Under the pieces are notes generated by a model that was given only the letters and a program-made list of their open reading frames with translations, did no database searches and was not told where the DNA came from. This document shows positions 7,350 to 14,969 of a stretch of 64,000 nt of DNA, in pieces (position 1 is the stretch's first letter; every line of letters begins with the position of its first letter). Location of the stretch: contig CALGUK010000048.1 in assembly GCA_937920235.1 (NCBI GenBank), positions 20,171 to 84,170 on the forward strand, written 5' to 3'. Position numbers and translations under genes: made by a program. This stretch comes from an uncultured Clostridia bacterium (GTDB lineage Bacteria; Bacillota; Clostridia; Oscillospirales; Acutalibacteraceae).

Positions 7350-9419
7350 ATGAAGGCTTATACCTCAAACAACATCAGAAATATTGCCGTGCTCGGTCAC
7401 GGCGGAAAAGGAAAAACCACTCTTTGCGAAGCAATGCTCTATCTTGCAGGCGCAACCGACAGACTCGGTAAGGTTGCTGACGGTAACACCGTTCTCGACT
7501 TTGACACAGAGGAAAAGAGAAGAAAATCCTCGGTTTCTTCTGCTATGGCTGCAATTGAATGGGATAACACAAAGCTTAATATTATAGATGCTCCCGGTCT
7601 TTTTGACTTTGAAAACGGTGCGGCTGAGGCTGTCAGAGCGGCAGAGGCTGTTCTTATCGTAACAAGTGCAGGTTCGGGTGTTGACGTCGGTACGGAAAAG
7701 GCTTTCAAGGCTGCTGAAAAGAGAGGTCTTGCAAAATTCTTTGCCATTACAAAAACCGACTCCGACCACAGAAGCTTCTACAAGACATTTGAGGCTCTCA
7801 AGGAGGTTTACGGCAACAAGCTCTGCCCGACAATCATTCCTTATATGGAGGGCAATGTCACAAAATCCTATGTCAACCTTATGACAGGTATGGCTTATGA
7901 ATATGACGCAGACGGCAAGGCTACAAAGGTTCCCATGCCCAACGACCCCGTAATCGAGGAAATGACATCTGCATTTATGGAAGCTGTTGCCACAACCGAC
8001 GACGAGCTTATGGAAAAATTCTTTGAGGGCGAGGCATTTACTCCCGACGAAATCCTCAAGGGTCTCTGCACAGGTATCTTTGACGGTTCGATTTATCCCG
8101 TTTATGCCGTTGCAGGTCTCACGGGTGCAGGTGTTGACCAGCTTCTTTACAACCTTGCATGGTCAGTTCCCGGTGCATACGGTTATGCAGGCGAAACCGC
8201 CAAGAACGAAGCCGGTGAAGATGTTATTCTTCCCTGCGACATCAACGGTCCTCTTGCCGCAATCTGCTTTAAGACGGTTGCTGACCCGTTTGTAGGTAAG
8301 ATGTCATTCTTCAAGGTTGTTTCGGGCAAGCTCGCAGGAGACACCCAGGCTTATAACGTCCGCACGGGCGAAATCGAGAAAATGGGTAAAATTGTCACGG
8401 TCAAGGGCGGCAAGCAGGAAGATGCAAAAGAGATTATCGCAGGTGACATCGGTGTTGTTACCAAAATGGCAGGTGTCAAGACGGGCGACACACTCTGCGA
8501 TGCAAAGAATATCGTGACACTTCAGGGTGTTGACTGTCCGAAGGCTTGTCTTTCAATGGCTGTCAATGTACGCAAAAAAGGTGAGGAAGAAAAGGTTGCT
8601 CAGGGACTTCTCAGACTTATGGAGGAAGACCCCTCAATCACATTCGCCATTAACAAGGAGACAAAAGAGCAGGTTCTCTCAGGTATGGGTGAACAGCATC
8701 TTGACGTTATCGTTTCAAAGCTTAAGAACAAATTCGGTGTTGAGGTTGACCTCACCGTTCCCAAGGTTGCTTACAGAGAGACAATCCGCAAATCAGCAGA
8801 GGCACAGGGCAAGCACAAGAAGCAGTCCGGCGGTCACGGTCAGTTCGGTGACGTACATATCCGCTTTGAGCCCTGCGACAGCGACGAGCTTGTATTCGCA
8901 GAGGAGGTCTTCGGCGGTGCAGTTCCCAAGAACTTCTTCCCTGCAGTTGAAAAAGGTCTTCGCGACTGTGTTCTCAAGGGTGTTCTTGCTGGATATCCGA
9001 TGGTCGGCGTAAAGGCTACTCTCTATGACGGAAGCTATCATCCGGTTGACTCCTCCGAAATGGCTTTCAAGATGGCGGCTTCTCTCGCCTACAAAGCAGG
9101 TATTCCGAAGGCTGATCCCACAATCCTTGAACCTGTAGGTACTCTTGTTGCCCGTATGCCCGACGATAATCTCGGTGATATTATGGGTGATATCACAAAG
9201 CGCCGCGGAAGAGTTCTCGGTATGGGACCTGCAGACGAACCCAAGATGCAGGAAATCACGGCTGAAGTTCCCATGGCTGAAATGGGCGACTTCACAACTG
9301 TTCTTCGTTCCGTAACAGCAGGCAGAGGCTCATTCTCCTTTGAATTCACAAGATATGAGCAAGCTCCTCAGAATATCGTTGAAAAGGTTATTGCCGAGGC
9401 AAAGGTTGACGAGGAATAA
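7350..9419 (+). CDS. Elongation factor G-like translational GTPase (EF-G2 type)
   Basis: 690 residues with the EF-G domain order: GTPase domain, beta-barrel domain II, and ribosome-binding domains III-V (for example GMGEQHLDVIVSKLKNKFGV and the C-terminal FSFEFTRYE). The GTPase motifs deviate from canonical EF-G. G1 is GHGGKGKTT rather than a GHIDAGKTT-like loop, G3 is DAPG and G4 is TKTD instead of NKxD. This fits the clostridial EF-G2 paralogs rather than the str-operon FusA. The start at 7350 is chosen because GAAAGGGAGG precedes it; an upstream in-frame extension covers the promoter. The gene is monocistronic with its own terminator. Confidence 0.88.
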   Translation: MKAYTSNNIRNIAVLGHGGKGKTTLCEAMLYLAGATDRLGKVADGNTVLDFDTEEKRRKSSVSSAMAAIEWDNTKLNIIDAPGLFDFENGAAEAVRAAEAVLIVTSAGSGVDVGTEKAFKAAEKRGLAKFFAITKTDSDHRSFYKTFEALKEVYGNKLCPTIIPYMEGNVTKSYVNLMTGMAYEYDADGKATKVPMPNDPVIEEMTSAFMEAVATTDDELMEKFFEGEAFTPDEILKGLCTGIFDGSIYPVYAVAGLTGAGVDQLLYNLAWSVPGAYGYAGETAKNEAGEDVILPCDINGPLAAICFKTVADPFVGKMSFFKVVSGKLAGDTQAYNVRTGEIEKMGKIVTVKGGKQEDAKEIIAGDIGVVTKMAGVKTGDTLCDAKNIVTLQGVDCPKACLSMAVNVRKKGEEEKVAQGLLRLMEEDPSITFAINKETKEQVLSGMGEQHLDVIVSKLKNKFGVEVDLTVPKVAYRETIRKSAEAQGKHKKQSGGHGQFGDVHIRFEPCDSDELVFAEEVFGGAVPKNFFPAVEKGLRDCVLKGVLAGYPMVGVKATLYDGSYHPVDSSEMAFKMAASLAYKAGIPKADPTILEPVGTLVARMPDDNLGDIMGDITKRRGRVLGMGPADEPKMQEITAEVPMAEMGDFTTVLRSVTAGRGSFSFEFTRYEQAPQNIVEKVIAEAKVDEE

Positions 9420-9438
9420 AAATCAATATAAAAATTTT

Positions 9439-9470
9439 GGCGGAGAGCACATAAGCTCCCCGCCTTTTTT
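9439..9470 (+). terminator. Rho-independent terminator after the EF-G-like gene
   Basis: Stem GGCGGAGAGC / GCTCCCCGCC (9439-9448 with 9455-9464) followed by TTTTTT. On the minus strand it also lies downstream of the holin gene and may end that operon too, although the minus-side T run is broken by four A. Confidence 0.85.
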
Positions 9471-9523
9471 GTTGTCCTGTTTGTAAATCTCTCCTGAAGC
9501 AAGCTTCATTGAAGCAGGACAGC

Positions 9524-9778
9524 TTAATTTGTATTTTCCTTTTTCGTGAACTGTTTTACAAGCTGATTACCGTAAACGGCGGCACCCGTCACGAGTATCC
9601 CCTGCAGCACGCTTTCGGCGGATAATCCCAGCACGGCAACGGAGCCGAGCACTCCGAAAAGCGTGAGAATAAGAGGGATAAATTTGTTCGGTATCTTTTC
9701 AATATCCTTGATTATTGAGCCCAGCACGTTGAGCACGGGGATAAGAATCAGTGCATTTTCCGCGATAAATTCTATCAT
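9524..9778 (-). CDS. Phage-type holin
   Basis: 84 residues from the ATG at 9778, which has AAAGGAG five bases upstream; an in-frame TTG seven codons earlier is less likely. The protein has two to three hydrophobic segments (ALILIPVLNVLGSII, FIPLILTLFGVLGSVAVLG, and ILVTGAAVYG) and a charged tail (QFTKKENTN), the usual small phage holin plan. It is the last gene of the lysis operon, after endolysin and the XhlA-like gene, as in PBSX-like lysis cassettes. It would permeabilise the membrane so that the endolysin reaches peptidoglycan. Confidence 0.75.
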   Translation of the reverse strand: MIEFIAENALILIPVLNVLGSIIKDIEKIPNKFIPLILTLFGVLGSVAVLGLSAESVLQGILVTGAAVYGNQLVKQFTKKENTN

Positions 9779-9795
9779 TTTTCTCCTTTTTGCCG

Positions 9796-10053
9796 TCAAC
9801 CTGCAAGCAGACTCATCACGGCGCCGCAGACCGCACCTATAAGGGCGACGGTCAGCTTATCCCACAGCCATCCCGGCCGTTTTTTCAGCGCCTCTATGCT
9901 CGCCTTCAGTTCTCCGAGAGTTACGAGCATACTGTCCAGCTTGGTGACACTCTGGACCTGAGTGAGAGTTACCTCGTTGACCTTTTTATATAGTATTTTT
10001 ATATCCTCCTCCACCGCATCAAGACGGTGGTTGAGTACCTCCATCTCCGTCAT
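9796..10053 (-). CDS. XhlA-like haemolysin/holin-associated membrane protein
   Basis: 85 residues. An N-terminal amphipathic coiled coil (about 1-58, with LNHRLDAVEEDIKILYKKVN) is followed by one C-terminal transmembrane helix (LTVALIGAVCGAVMSLLAG). This matches the XhlA family, which in PBSX works with a holin and an amidase to lyse the host. The ATG overlaps the endolysin stop by four bases. It differs from the holin in having a single membrane segment. The assignment rests on architecture and neighbours. Confidence 0.72.
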   Translation of the reverse strand: MTEMEVLNHRLDAVEEDIKILYKKVNEVTLTQVQSVTKLDSMLVTLGELKASIEALKKRPGWLWDKLTVALIGAVCGAVMSLLAG

Positions 10054-10907
10054 AAGCCTTTTATTTCGCTTGCTCTGACAAAGCCCGTAACATATTTCCC
10101 GACAGGAGTTTTGCCCACATTTTCTGCAGAATTTGTCACCCTGTATCTGCCGTTTATGAGCTTGCCGTCGTAAATGAAGTAGTCACCGCTGATTTTTTTA
10201 GTCTCTGCCGTCACCTTTGCCGAAGCATAAAGACCGGCATTATTCAGAGTGACCTTTTTACCTGTTGCAGGCTTTCCGTTTGTCTTTGCAAAGCCGTTGA
10301 GACCGTTGAGCTTCATAATTGCGGGATAATTTTTATAGGACTCATCCAAATCGACATAGCCGTTTATGCCCGAAACCCTGCCCTTTGAGGATTTCTGCCA
10401 GATGCCGTAAAGACGGTTGAACGATGGCTTGCTTGACCACTGTGCAAGCCAGATGTCGTAATTTTCAAAAATTTCCTCGGTAAAATAGTTATCAAGCCAA
10501 TGCTTGTTGGCATAAATACACACATAACAGCCGTAGCTCTCCATTTTTTCGCAGAATGCCTTGGCTATTTCGGAAATTTTTTCCTTGCCGAGAGAGGCGA
10601 TTTTATCCTCCTCCATATCGTATGCCACGGGGTATTCAAGCTGTTTACCCCTGATTACCGACCAGCAATGCTCTGCCTCCTTCACGGCTTCTTCAACCGT
10701 TGTGGCATAGGCATAATGATAAACTCCGACGGCTATATCAAGGCTTTTTGCCTTTTTGTAATTCAGCTCGAAATACGAATCCTTCTGGTATTCTCCCCAG
10801 CCGTAAGTCGCACGGAGCATGGCAAACTGTATTCCGCTGCCCTTGACCTTTGCCCAGTCGATTTTTTCCTGCCACCGTGAGACGTCTATTCCTTTATATA
10901 CTGACAC
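10050..10907 (-). CDS. GH25 family lysozyme (phage-type endolysin)
   Basis: 285 residues. The GH25 catalytic domain spans about 1-190, with the signature KGIDVSRWQEKIDW at the N-terminus, YHYAYA, and the catalytic acid region YDMEED near residue 97. A C-terminal module of about 80 residues (KKVTLNNAGLYASAKVTAETK onwards) resembles an SH3-type cell-wall binding domain. There is no signal peptide, so export would depend on the adjacent holin. It lies in the operon between the tail-fibre-like gene and XhlA. It would cut the MurNAc-GlcNAc bond of host peptidoglycan. Confidence 0.9.
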   Translation of the reverse strand: MSVYKGIDVSRWQEKIDWAKVKGSGIQFAMLRATYGWGEYQKDSYFELNYKKAKSLDIAVGVYHYAYATTVEEAVKEAEHCWSVIRGKQLEYPVAYDMEEDKIASLGKEKISEIAKAFCEKMESYGCYVCIYANKHWLDNYFTEEIFENYDIWLAQWSSKPSFNRLYGIWQKSSKGRVSGINGYVDLDESYKNYPAIMKLNGLNGFAKTNGKPATGKKVTLNNAGLYASAKVTAETKKISGDYFIYDGKLINGRYRVTNSAENVGKTPVGKYVTGFVRASEIKGL

Positions 10908-10929
10908 AATATCAACTCCTTCTTATAAA

Positions 10930-12657
10930 TTATGCTCCGAAAATATAAATGTGGCTTCCCGCTTTAATGCTGTTATTGGTATTTCCGCATCCGAAACGAA
11001 CAGACTCGATTACGCAGTTTGGCATCACGCTTATGTCACAGTTTGCCGCGACATTGTTGTTTACGAGTCCCTGTGCAAATGACGAGGACTCGGTGAAATT
11101 GGACAGCATTGCCGACGGATATATGCTTTTGAAAACAGCCTTGTCGGGCAGAGCTATGATTCTCTCACTCTCCAACCAGAAGCCGTAATACTTATCTGCC
11201 GTCACCGAGAAGCTCTTATACATCTGATAAATCGAGCCTCCGTTAAAATTGGCGATAAGAGTCTGGGTATTGGTATTGACAAAATACCCGTCGAAAAGTA
11301 TAAAAATTTTACCGAGATTAAGATTTTTCAGCGCATTGCCCTGCAAATCGGTTTTGAACTCCACATTCTGAACATCGTTTTCGCAGGTTATCTGATTTAT
11401 AAGCCGATATTTGAGATTTTCCATATTCTGCTGATTTTTCAGTTCTGTTTCCGCAATAGCCTTGTTGACATCTCTGTTATAGGTACATTCGATTTCGGAA
11501 TCGGAAAAGAGGCTCATCTCGGTATCGACAGACTCAAGTCCGTTCACGGTACCGTCTGATGCTGCAGTTGATGAAAAGCATCCCGTCGGACAGCGGTACG
11601 GTGTGGGAGCATCACCGAATTCGATCTGGGGATAAAACACGGCATCAACGGATTTACCGCCGAACACGATGATATAGACTCTGATGCCTGTCAAGTCAAC
11701 ACCGTCTATGACCTTGCCGCTGCCGTAATCCTCAAAATTCATCACAGCGGAGTCTCCCGTTTTAACACGGAGACAGTAGGTTGATGAGGACGACCCCTCG
11801 GGACTGCCGCTGAGAACTATCTTTTGCTTGCCCGATTTAAAACTGTCGCTGTAATACAGCGGAAAAACCACCGCCGTCGTTGCCGTTCCCGATGCTCTGA
11901 CGGAGCCGTCGGAGTTTATGGTGAGACTCACTCCGTTCATCTCATAGGTTGAGCCTGCCTCGTATTTGCCGTTGTATTTTTTATCGTTAAAGGGAATAAG
12001 ATTTTTACCGCAGGCATAAACTCTTTTTCCCGAGTCGGCTCTGACCGTCAGCTTATGGCTTATCGGCGACACATCGTTCAGAGTCAACGGATTGCCCTTT
12101 GCCGTTACTCTGACCGCATTTGCAAAATTATTGTCGAGGTAATCGGAATCCACTTCCCCCTGCTCTCCCTTATCACCTTTATCACCCTTGTCGCCTTTTT
12201 CTCCCGTTTCGCCCTTGTCGCCCTTGAAAGTGCCGGAGCGGATTGCCTCAAGCAGATAGTTCACGGAAAAATCGTTCACCTTTGCAAGTGAATTGTCCGT
12301 ATCCGGTGAAAAATCGAAGCTGAGACAGAATTTCACGGGTTTTATCACCTGAACCGTATTCCCGTCGCCGTCAATATCGACAATATTGAAATAACACTCC
12401 ACACCCTTAAGCGAGCTCATTGAAACGGGTACGGCATAGGTTATGATGTTATTTTTGTCGGGTTCAAGGTAATCTGTACGCACCTTTGTACCCATAAGAG
12501 AACGGTATTCGAGATAATAACGGTAATCGCCCGAATACGCCTCGTCGATAACGAACTTCAGTACGGTGGCATTATGCTCCCACATAACACCTGCATTTTC
12601 CGTCACATCAGTATTCGCCCCGGGACGTATATCAATAGAAATAACTTTATTTTCCAT
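10930..12657 (-). CDS. BppU-like baseplate/tail-fibre protein with collagen-like repeat
   Basis: 575 residues. The N-terminal ~135 residues resemble the phage baseplate upper protein (BppU) N-domain (SIDIRPGANTDVTENAGVMW at the start). A short collagen-like Gly-X-Y run (FKGDKGETGEKGDKGDK, about 144-165) follows, a typical trimerisation stalk. The rest is a beta-rich region with no recognised enzyme, probably a receptor- or glycan-binding tip. This is the only tail-tip component in the window, placed directly upstream of the endolysin. The frame is intact over its full length. It could equally be described as a phage minor structural protein. Confidence 0.75.
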   Translation of the reverse strand: MENKVISIDIRPGANTDVTENAGVMWEHNATVLKFVIDEAYSGDYRYYLEYRSLMGTKVRTDYLEPDKNNIITYAVPVSMSSLKGVECYFNIVDIDGDGNTVQVIKPVKFCLSFDFSPDTDNSLAKVNDFSVNYLLEAIRSGTFKGDKGETGEKGDKGDKGDKGEQGEVDSDYLDNNFANAVRVTAKGNPLTLNDVSPISHKLTVRADSGKRVYACGKNLIPFNDKKYNGKYEAGSTYEMNGVSLTINSDGSVRASGTATTAVVFPLYYSDSFKSGKQKIVLSGSPEGSSSSTYCLRVKTGDSAVMNFEDYGSGKVIDGVDLTGIRVYIIVFGGKSVDAVFYPQIEFGDAPTPYRCPTGCFSSTAASDGTVNGLESVDTEMSLFSDSEIECTYNRDVNKAIAETELKNQQNMENLKYRLINQITCENDVQNVEFKTDLQGNALKNLNLGKIFILFDGYFVNTNTQTLIANFNGGSIYQMYKSFSVTADKYYGFWLESERIIALPDKAVFKSIYPSAMLSNFTESSSFAQGLVNNNVAANCDISVMPNCVIESVRFGCGNTNNSIKAGSHIYIFGA

Positions 12658-12670
12658 TTTTTCTCCTTAT

Positions 12671-12916
12671 TCAATTATAATATGTCATCAATTTGCGTGC
12701 GGTGTCACGAAGCTCGCGTCTTATCTCACGGAATGTACGAAGCTCCTGCTCAAGTCGTCTCACCGCATTGCTGTCCCCCAAATCCTTTGCCCTCTTCAAG
12801 TCCGCCCTGCATTTTTCGATAAAATCTCTCTGCAGCTCGGCACAGCGCTCGTATTCCTGTCCCAGACGGAACAGTGATGTGTTTTCAGTTTTCAATTGCT
12901 TCCCCCGATGCTTCAT
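12671..12916 (-). CDS. Small charged helical protein (unknown)
   Basis: 81 residues from ATG, or 74 from an in-frame TTG at 12895 that has GGGGGA closer to the expected spacing. The sequence is rich in Arg/Glu/Leu and predicted to be almost entirely helical (RRLEQELRTFREIRRELRD). It overlaps the 3' end of the HTH regulator gene and ends 13 bases before the tail-fibre gene. No family recognised. Its position in the lysis operon suggests a phage-derived chaperone or regulatory peptide, but nothing in the sequence shows this. Confidence 0.55.
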   Translation of the reverse strand: MKHRGKQLKTENTSLFRLGQEYERCAELQRDFIEKCRADLKRAKDLGDSNAVRRLEQELRTFREIRRELRDTARKLMTYYN

Positions 12917-13301
12917 TATTTTTTATACCTGCCAGACACTCTCTGACGGATAAAGGTCTTACCGAGTCGTTGTAAATCAGAACATATTTAAGCACGCTCT
13001 CTAGCTTTTTCTCGGCTGAGGCGACGGTTCTGTAAACAGACGATCTGGACATTCCGTATTTTTTCGCCACAAGGGAAGCGGAAATGCCCTTGTCACGTCG
13101 GTCAATTATAATATTCTGTTCAAGAACGCTGAGCTCGTTTTCAAACGCCTTTTTAACGGTATCGCACAGCTTTTTCCGTCTGTCGCGGACAATGTAGCTT
13201 ATAATTCCTGCAGACTTTTCGGCATCAAGCCTTTCAAAATTTTCTGTCAGAAAAAAATAATCCTCCGTCGTGATTTCACGTATTCTGTCGGTTCCTGTCA
13301 T
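12885..13301 (-). CDS. Sigma-70 region 4-like HTH regulator of the lysis operon
   Basis: 138 residues from an ATG preceded by AAAGGGGAG. Longer in-frame extensions run through the promoter and are rejected. A helix-turn-helix near residues 73-105 (ISASLVAKKYGMSRSSVYRT) resembles sigma region 4 or phage late-gene activators. No sigma region 2 is present. It is the first gene of the lysis/tail operon and lies directly behind a consensus promoter with a LexA-type box. A role like the PBSX positive factor Xpf is plausible but inferred. It might alternatively bind its own promoter. Confidence 0.65.
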   Translation of the reverse strand: MTGTDRIREITTEDYFFLTENFERLDAEKSAGIISYIVRDRRKKLCDTVKKAFENELSVLEQNIIIDRRDKGISASLVAKKYGMSRSSVYRTVASAEKKLESVLKYVLIYNDSVRPLSVRECLAGIKNNEASGEAIEN

Positions 13302-13359
13302 AAAAACTCCCCTTTCGGAAAAAATAAAAAACGCATATATCTTCATATACACGTTTTCT

Positions 13360-13373
13360 CGAACATTTGTTCG
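13360..13373. promoter_or_regulatory. LexA-type SOS box
   Basis: The 14-base palindrome reads CGAACAAATGTTCG on the minus strand. It matches the Firmicutes LexA/DinR consensus CGAACRNRYGTTYC at every position but the last. It lies about 14 bases downstream of the -10, overlapping the expected start of transcription, where bound repressor would block the lysis operon. Confidence 0.7.
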
Positions 13374-13386
13374 CCTTGCAATTATT

Positions 13387-13415
13387 ATTGTAGCCTTATT
13401 TTTTATCTTTGTCAA
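13387..13415 (-). promoter_or_regulatory. Strong sigma-A promoter of the lysis operon
   Basis: Perfect TTGACA (13410-13415), 17-base spacer and TACAAT (13387-13392) on the minus strand. It drives the HTH regulator, small protein, fibre, endolysin, XhlA and holin genes. It begins just after the terminator of the preceding secreted-protein gene. Confidence 0.8.
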
Positions 13416-13424
13416 GAGTAAAAT

Positions 13425-13453
13425 AAAAAAAACGCCACCGAAACTCGATGGCG
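13425..13453 (-). terminator. Terminator of the small secreted protein gene
   Basis: Minus-strand stem CGCCATCG / CGGTGGCG (13446-13453 with 13433-13440, one G-U pair) followed by eight T. It insulates the lysis-operon promoter from upstream transcription. Confidence 0.85.
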
Positions 13454-13473
13454 CTGAAAATATTATCCGTAAA

Positions 13474-13914
13474 TTATGCTTTTCCGAAAAGGAAGCCTGC
13501 AAAGAAGCCTATTATCTTGAGGAAGAAATCTGCGATTTTTCCGAAAAATGTGGAGAGCAAACCACCTTCGTCATCATCGGGAAGAAGGTCGGGAATTGTC
13601 GGAGCACCGGTAAGACCGAGGAAATTTGAAACAGTTGCAACAACCTCATCGGCATAATCCGTACCGAGTCTGAGAGCAGCTCTCTCAATCGCTTCAATCG
13701 CAACCTCCTCATCAACAATGCCGTTGTCGATATCATCAACAACTTCTGACGCAACATCAAGCGGGTCTGCAGTTTCATCTGCAAGGAGTTCTGCATAATA
13801 TTCCGTCCATGCGGCAACATCATCAGCAGCCTGGGGTTTTTCAGCCGCAAAAGCAGAAATACACATTACAAAAAGCATTGTAACAGCAAGGAAAACAGAA
13901 ATAAGTTTTTTCAT
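13474..13914 (-). CDS. Small secreted acidic protein (unknown)
   Basis: 146 residues with a classical signal peptide (MKKLISVFLAVTMLFVMC, cleavage probably after AFAA near residue 23). The mature part is acidic and mostly helical. It ends with a hydrophobic amphipathic tail rich in Phe and Gly (IADFFLKIIGFFAGFLFG), which may insert into membranes or form pores. It has its own promoter and terminator, so it is a single-gene unit. Family not recognised. A peptide toxin or surface protein are possibilities only. Confidence 0.75.
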   Translation of the reverse strand: MKKLISVFLAVTMLFVMCISAFAAEKPQAADDVAAWTEYYAELLADETADPLDVASEVVDDIDNGIVDEEVAIEAIERAALRLGTDYADEVVATVSNFLGLTGAPTIPDLLPDDDEGGLLSTFFGKIADFFLKIIGFFAGFLFGKA

Positions 13915-13980
13915 TTTAATATAGTTCCTTTCAAAAATTTTTTGTAAAAATCAAAGGTCAACTGCCTTTTGTTACCAAAT

Positions 13981-14009
13981 ATTATAATATTACAAAATTC
14001 AAAAGTCAA
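13981..14009 (-). promoter_or_regulatory. Promoter of the small secreted protein gene
   Basis: Minus-strand TTGACT (14004-14009), 17-base spacer, perfect TATAAT (13981-13986). The start codon is about 67 bases downstream with GAAAGGA before it. Confidence 0.7.
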
Positions 14010-14128
14010 CGATTTTGAAGGCAAAAATCGCTCTGCAAGACGATTATGGACAGACAGGAAACAATTTGCATATTATTCCGCTGTTTTATTGTATGAAAAA
14101 AGGGAAAATAAAATACGGAGGTGATATT

Positions 14129-14317
14129 ATGCTTTTCGGCAAGCGCAGGCAGGACGAAAAACAGGCACAGACAAGAAAGGAAATCGAAAAAATCAGTGAG
14201 GAAATTGCGGAAATCTGGAACAGTGATGAAAACGCAAAGCAGTTTGACGCAAACGGCTGGTATACAGGTAATCCGAAGGGTTTTGACGTTCCCGAACAGG
14301 ACCCGGACGATTTGTAA
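14129..14317 (+). CDS. Small hypothetical protein
   Basis: 62 residues starting MLFGKRRQDEKQAQTR, from an ATG preceded by ACGGAGGTGATATT, an excellent ribosome binding site. The N-terminal half is a basic helix and the C-terminal half is polar with GWYTGNPKGFDVPEQDPDDL. No family recognised. Lies between the secreted-protein promoter and the rimP promoter. Confidence 0.6.
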   Translation: MLFGKRRQDEKQAQTRKEIEKISEEIAEIWNSDENAKQFDANGWYTGNPKGFDVPEQDPDDL

Positions 14318-14359
14318 CGGCAATGAAATCGGAAAAATAAGCAAATTTCCCGAAAAGGC

Positions 14360-14388
14360 TTGATTTTTTTGGTTTTATATGGTATTAT
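14360..14388 (+). promoter_or_regulatory. Promoter of the rimP-nusA-infB operon
   Basis: TTGATT (14360-14365), 17-base spacer, TATTAT (14383-14388), about 70 bases before rimP. Confidence 0.6.
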
Positions 14389-14415
14389 TCTTATCGTAAG
14401 AATATCCGTTTGTTA

Positions 14416-14441
14416 AAGAGAGTGGGGCGACCCGCTCTCTT
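14416..14441 (+). promoter_or_regulatory. 5' leader hairpin upstream of rimP
   Basis: An 11-base stem AAGAGAGTGGG / CCCGCTCTCTT closes a GCGA (GNRA) tetraloop. It is followed by AT-rich sequence and the GGAGG site of rimP rather than by a T run, so it is a leader structure rather than a terminator. The loop and flanks resemble hairpins often seen before rimP in Firmicutes. Confidence 0.55.
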
Positions 14442-14460
14442 GAATTTATAAGGAGGTTTT

Positions 14461-14940
14461 ATGAAAAAGAACACAGCCTCGGTGGTATGGGATATCGCAA
14501 AGCCGATCGCCGACGAATTAGGTCTTATTCTGTGGGACGTAAAATTCGTCAAGGAGGGCGCAAGGTGGTATCTGCGTATTACCATTGACAAGGAAGACGG
14601 TGTGAGTATTGACGACTGCGTTGATATGCATCACGCCATTGACGGACCGCTTGACGAAGCCGACCCCATTGAGCAGGCTTACAATCTGCAGGTTCAGTCA
14701 CCGGGAATCGAGCGCGAGCTTTGTCGCGATTTCCACTTTGAATGTTATCTCGGCGAAAAAATTCAGGTCAGGCTTATCAAGGCTTTTGAGGGCAAGAGAG
14801 AGTACAAGGGTATTCTCATTGATTATGACAGCGACAGTGTCACAATCGCTATTGATGATGAAACTGAAATGAATATATTAAAGAAAGAGGCATCCTGGAT
14901 CAAGGCGGACGATTTTGACGGAATCGGCGATATTGATTGA
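14461..14940 (+). CDS. rimP: Ribosome maturation factor RimP
   Basis: 159 residues, the normal RimP length. It assists 30S subunit maturation. The N-terminal alpha/beta domain has LGLILWDVKFVKEGARWYLR and the SPGIERELC motif (about residues 80-88), and the C-terminal domain is SH3-like. A GGAGG site precedes the ATG. First gene of the rimP-nusA-rnpM-ylxQ-infB-rbfA operon, the standard Firmicutes order. Confidence 0.93.
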   Translation: MKKNTASVVWDIAKPIADELGLILWDVKFVKEGARWYLRITIDKEDGVSIDDCVDMHHAIDGPLDEADPIEQAYNLQVQSPGIERELCRDFHFECYLGEKIQVRLIKAFEGKREYKGILIDYDSDSVTIAIDDETEMNILKKEASWIKADDFDGIGDID

Positions 14941-14969
14941 CAGGAGCATAATCAGGAGGTTTTAGGAAA

